Shown here: piece after piece, positions 43,301 through 45,109 of the stretch
How the letters are laid out: each line of letters begins with the position of its first letter
Numbering within the stretch: the stretch's first letter is position 1
Assembly (NCBI GenBank): GCA_035455925.1
Contig: DATIEE010000025.1
Coordinates: 1-45,109, forward strand
Direction: 5' to 3'
DNA: 45,109 bases
From: Candidatus Babeliales bacterium
GTDB taxonomy: Bacteria; Babelota; Babeliae; Babelales; Vermiphilaceae
Position numbers and translations under genes: made by a program
Notes under the pieces: generated by a model
Databases searched by the model: none
What the model saw: the letters and a program-made list of their open reading frames with translations, nothing else
Told to the model about the DNA's origin: nothing

Positions 43301-44724
43301 AATTCGCCTTCAAGATCAAATACAATATTACCAATACCATTGGTTTTATTTGCTGGATCTATTGTAAATGGGTCGACATCATTCTCATCACGAATTTCTC
43401 CATCAGATGCAATGCCGGATCGTAAAAATAGAGCGGCATGTGCACCAAATGTTATTTGAGCATCAGTTGCACTCGGATTATTATTACCATCAATAATAAA
43501 TGCGGATGGGTTACGCATTTTAATTAATTTGGTTAGGTTAGATTTTTCACAACGTACAACTGCATTAGTTGGCAACTGATTAAGAGCAAGCCCCACGAAA
43601 TCAACATATGATTCTGATCCTATATTTAATATGCCATTAGCACCAAGAATCACGCCGTAACGTTTTCCAGAAAAAGCTCCTCGATAATCAGTCGTATCAT
43701 CACGAGCGCCAAGATTTAAAAATGGATCAAAAAGTAATTCAGATAGTTTTTCATTTCTATCTAAAACGAGTAACCCTGCTGAAGCATCAGCACCAACACT
43801 ATTTGAAGTTTGCCATATTGCCTGATAGCCTGCAGCAATTGCAAGATTAATGGCAGATAAAGTTATATAACAACCATTGCGTTGACATGTATAGTGGCCT
43901 GCTGCTACAAAAGCTCCTCCATCTTCTATTTCTAAAATCATTCGTCCAAGCTTATTCATGACTGGGTCAAATGTAATATAACCAGAATCCTGTGCTACAT
44001 TGATTTTACGAGAAGATAAAAAGCTCATTCTTGATTTTGAGCCAATAAGAATTTTTCTATTCTGACCAGAAGAATGTGAAGTTTCTAAATTAACAAAACT
44101 TAATGTTGGTCGCGACTTACTTGTTTCATTTCGACCACTTCCTGAGCATGAATATTCATCTCCGCAATATTCATCACATGCCAAATGACATGTAGCATAT
44201 TCGTCACCACATATTCGTGTGGTATATTCGTCGCAACAATATTCATCTTTTGGTGCATTTTCTCCGCCATACATTAATACATAGTACAATGCGCCACCAG
44301 AACAGTTCTGCGAAGTAAGTGAAAATGTTTTTCCTTCAGCAATAGCAACTTCGACAGTTCCTGGACCGCTTTGAACAATTAGAAGATCATCACCAGTAAT
44401 TTGAGATGATCCTATTAATGAAAGGTTGTGATTGATTTTAAATCGAATAGTTTTACCTGCTGCTGCTACTAAATACAATTGTGATTCGCCAGCCCAGTGG
44501 CCTTGAATTGTTGCATTGTCTTCTAACGTAATAGTTATATTTTTATGGACTGCTTCAATTTTTGTTCCACCTAATTGAAGTAGGACATCGCCCTTAATTA
44601 CTAAATCCTCATCAATGACATTTCCGCCTGAAGTTCCTTTCCATATCTGTTCTGCCTTCATACCGAAAGATACTAAAAATAACGCAAAAAGAGCTAATCG
44701 ATAACGAGAAAAGCACCTTTTCAT
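40381..44724 (-). CDS. Giant secreted beta-rich surface protein
   Basis: A 1447-residue protein with a signal peptide (about 1-24, ending FGMKAEQ). Nearly the whole chain is short beta-strands with Asn/Asp/Gly turns, such as NITITLEDNATIQG, GTVEVAIAEGKTFSLTS and VTLSIADNGTF types. This is the pattern of beta-helix adhesins and autotransporter passengers. There is no C-terminal barrel, and it does not end in Phe (TNIEV), so it is not a classic autotransporter. A Cys/DEY repeat lies at residues 160-193 and other Cys clusters occur (DECHTVC, NCCVDSCSC). It is the first gene of the envelope run with AAGGGTGAG before the ATG. It may form a surface layer with its neighbours. Confidence 0.7.
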   Translation of the reverse strand: MKRCFSRYRLALFALFLVSFGMKAEQIWKGTSGGNVIDEDLVIKGDVLLQLGGTKIEAVHKNITITLEDNATIQGHWAGESQLYLVAAAGKTIRFKINHNLSLIGSSQITGDDLLIVQSGPGTVEVAIAEGKTFSLTSQNCSGGALYYVLMYGGENAPKDEYCCDEYTTRICGDEYATCHLACDEYCGDEYSCSGSGRNETSKSRPTLSFVNLETSHSSGQNRKILIGSKSRMSFLSSRKINVAQDSGYITFDPVMNKLGRMILEIEDGGAFVAAGHYTCQRNGCYITLSAINLAIAAGYQAIWQTSNSVGADASAGLLVLDRNEKLSELLFDPFLNLGARDDTTDYRGAFSGKRYGVILGANGILNIGSESYVDFVGLALNQLPTNAVVRCEKSNLTKLIKMRNPSAFIIDGNNNPSATDAQITFGAHAALFLRSGIASDGEIRDENDVDPFTIDPANKTNGIGNIVFDLEGELDVRGTRVDDTITSKIELLSLEVIPTGGSLFVGSGETNFPLRTFNTEDDQLLMYNCGAFLINNTMNLYDTALSHTDECHTVCSNNDLRSEPAYIGGETFKLLESDIRPNIRFLNSQLDVNSDIALTGFDLVVPNFVDEFGVLHANLSEFIFYSNGAAVDNGTGRQMILGTRIGSTAADGCSRIDGETYLDIMQQDDAISSDLDPLDPNGNQTLSLTTAFNDATVNNLIVNTANDSIHTIFLGGNSNISIGVNADTTGFNIDTNPWLRIAGNVFSFEARGGAATVTRSNITGRNAIFVDLNGKISIDPGFIANMGVMVIKSHNGIVDLPADQVFFSNGAGIATWDVNLRNASSQIIVGSDQSLSTYIFNWMLAQKDFPNYTPFNCCVDSCSCPAVTEANVTSLPTIQGNVDNFTIQGTRIGDPIQFLIDGGSVGQLTFLNNNCSAEAPVATIVLRNNGTVGLDSTTTLGANGVTIIADGSGRILVNNDLIINNVCAFVKGPNFPSCGVLELYSPVPREIRLKSTGTLNLTSFNDVSQIIAFLGELSLVIEPGATIVTGAGTLRFAENSQLLFEAATDALAFFSAIPFGMQDSALPIITVNAALPHNPLSSLISFGAGLNNTDQFRVKIIGSGTIEIVDNAQGLIPFNAFVGIETINTAECSIPTTDITLSIADNGTFAIGHLNVNEGGVLQIGNVNNLVGHIVNFTLTLDGDDANFTIGSRGFLGLGAGIERFDGFIPLVTRARTCPSNFTPNENIVNTLSNVGMVTFKLLNGRFEHDRIFSGNEVNASLLAIGDVPGSSYFLTFELPDENIDPTLERSSNFNIAGGGNIVLIEPGVGGVQPIVLDQDGMISSRLSAGVMASTLLESANETIAGLSGAELFDYFKTHDAVLEADRDNAVGRANAASQGDSFRPEFENIRIDTVANGMIIRGPAFDIIGAGQQDSKRRAAMDTAAVFVNIDPELNEILTVTNIEV
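44146..44247 (-). repeat. Cys/DEY repeat insert in the giant surface protein
   Basis: Residues 160-193 contain five DEY tripeptides, each near one or two Cys (DEYCCDEY, CGDEY, ACDEYCGDEYSC). At DNA level the plus strand shows ATATTC(A/G)TC five times. The cluster interrupts an otherwise Cys-poor beta-rich region. Metal binding or inter-chain disulfides are possible. Confidence 0.75.
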
Positions 44725-44812
44725 ACACTCACCCTTTTTTTTTAAAAAACTACTACTTCACGATTACTACGAACAGTTTGATTGTTATTATGCATAACAT
44801 CTTCATAACACG

Positions 44813-44841
44813 CATACCTCGATTATTTTATAATGTCAACT
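44813..44841 (-). promoter_or_regulatory. Possible promoter of the envelope operon
   Basis: On the minus strand TTGACA (44841-44836) is a perfect -35 box. At 17 bases downstream lies TATGCG, only a weak -10. It would start transcripts about 85 bases before the giant surface gene. AT-rich context makes chance matches likely. Confidence 0.3.
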
Positions 44842-44890
44842 TTTCAATCCATAAAAGTCTATAAAATTAAAATGATACGCAACAAGGATG

Positions 44891-45109
44891 TTATGATTTA
44901 AGAGTAATTAAAACTTCGTTAAGAGTATCTTTAAAAATAACATTCTTAAAAAAATTAACATTTTTAAAAAGTTCAACAGTTGGTTTAGTTAAATAATTAA
45001 ATCTATCATCATAGATGATATCTATTTCAACAGCAGGAAAAAAATCAAATTTATCAACATATTTTTTAACAATATCAGGACGAAAAAGATAATTTAAAAA
45101 TAGATAAAT
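44891..45109 (-). CDS. C-terminal end of a gene entering from the right
   Basis: A 72-codon frame, open to the window edge, ends in TAA at 44891. It reads like protein: NYLFRPDIVKKYVDKFDFFP, VEIDIIYDDRFNYLT, then repeated Phe/Asn/Lys segments (FKNVNFFKNVIFKDT). No start is inside the window and no family is recognised. It would be upstream of the envelope run, which has about 165 bases of its own leader. Confidence 0.5.
   Translation of the reverse strand: MYLFLNYLFRPDIVKKYVDKFDFFPAVEIDIIYDDRFNYLTKPTVELFKNVNFFKNVIFKDTLNEVLITLKS

Noticed and set aside
40967-43459. Several plus-strand open frames of 75-99 codons inside the giant surface gene.
   Set aside because: They are antisense to a strongly supported coding frame with a signal peptide and ribosome binding site; rich in Pro/Ser/Arg as expected for shadow frames.

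Overview
The window is AT-rich, densely coded and uses the standard bacterial code, with nearly all stops TAA. It looks like a piece of chromosome from a host-associated bacterium of the Candidatus Dependentiae (TM6) kind. This is inferred from the unusual number of signal-peptide proteins, the secreted AAA+ ATPases, Skp1/BTB-like and WD40 proteins, secreted degradative enzymes and little intermediary metabolism. It was not tested by phylogeny.

Region 1 (1-10.7 kb, mostly minus strand) is a polymorphic-toxin neighbourhood. From upstream to downstream it holds two signal-peptide AAA+ ATPases overlapping by 4 bases (7799-5284), a 952-residue secreted protein with a colicin-E3-like C-terminal tip (5241-2383), and a two-gene cassette of small helical proteins present in two tandem copies (2369-1071). 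After these come an N-terminally truncated gene fragment, another small gene, and a frameshifted toxin-tip remnant that starts inside a perfect 40-base palindrome and runs off the left edge. At 7.9-10.7 kb lies a scrap zone: decayed reading frames, a small membrane protein, a secreted glycine-rich protein, an IS5-like transposase remnant, another toxin tip broken by a TGA but still followed by an intact small gene, a DUF2695-like fragment and an antisense RelE/HigB-like fragment.

Region 2 (10.7-20.3 kb) is mainly housekeeping: rpsR and rpsF (no ssb between them), a secreted GMC oxidoreductase, an XRE/S24 repressor lacking its catalytic serine, a HAS-barrel protein, ftsY, a secreted unknown, a secreted endonuclease/exonuclease/phosphatase-fold enzyme, prmC, and a PilM/PilN-like pair.

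Region 3 (20.3-37.5 kb) mixes cell-envelope and host-directed genes with core genes. It includes a degenerate alpha/beta-hydrolase-like protein, PBP1A, an outer-membrane barrel, a DUF2807-like adhesin head with a poly-Asn linker, unknown membrane and secreted proteins, holB and tmk, a ferredoxin next to an acyl-CoA synthetase, a secreted PLC-like phosphodiesterase, a secreted protein with two GxxH motifs (TIKI/TraB-like), a secreted Skp1/BTB-like protein, a cysteine synthase, and a secreted Skp1-like/WD40 fusion.

Region 4 (37.5-45.1 kb, minus strand) is an envelope operon: a 1447-residue beta-rich secreted protein with a Cys/DEY repeat, a beta-barrel outer-membrane protein and a 22-cysteine secreted protein with an 18-residue tandem repeat. 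Together they suggest a disulfide-linked surface. The last 219 bases hold the C-terminal end of another gene.
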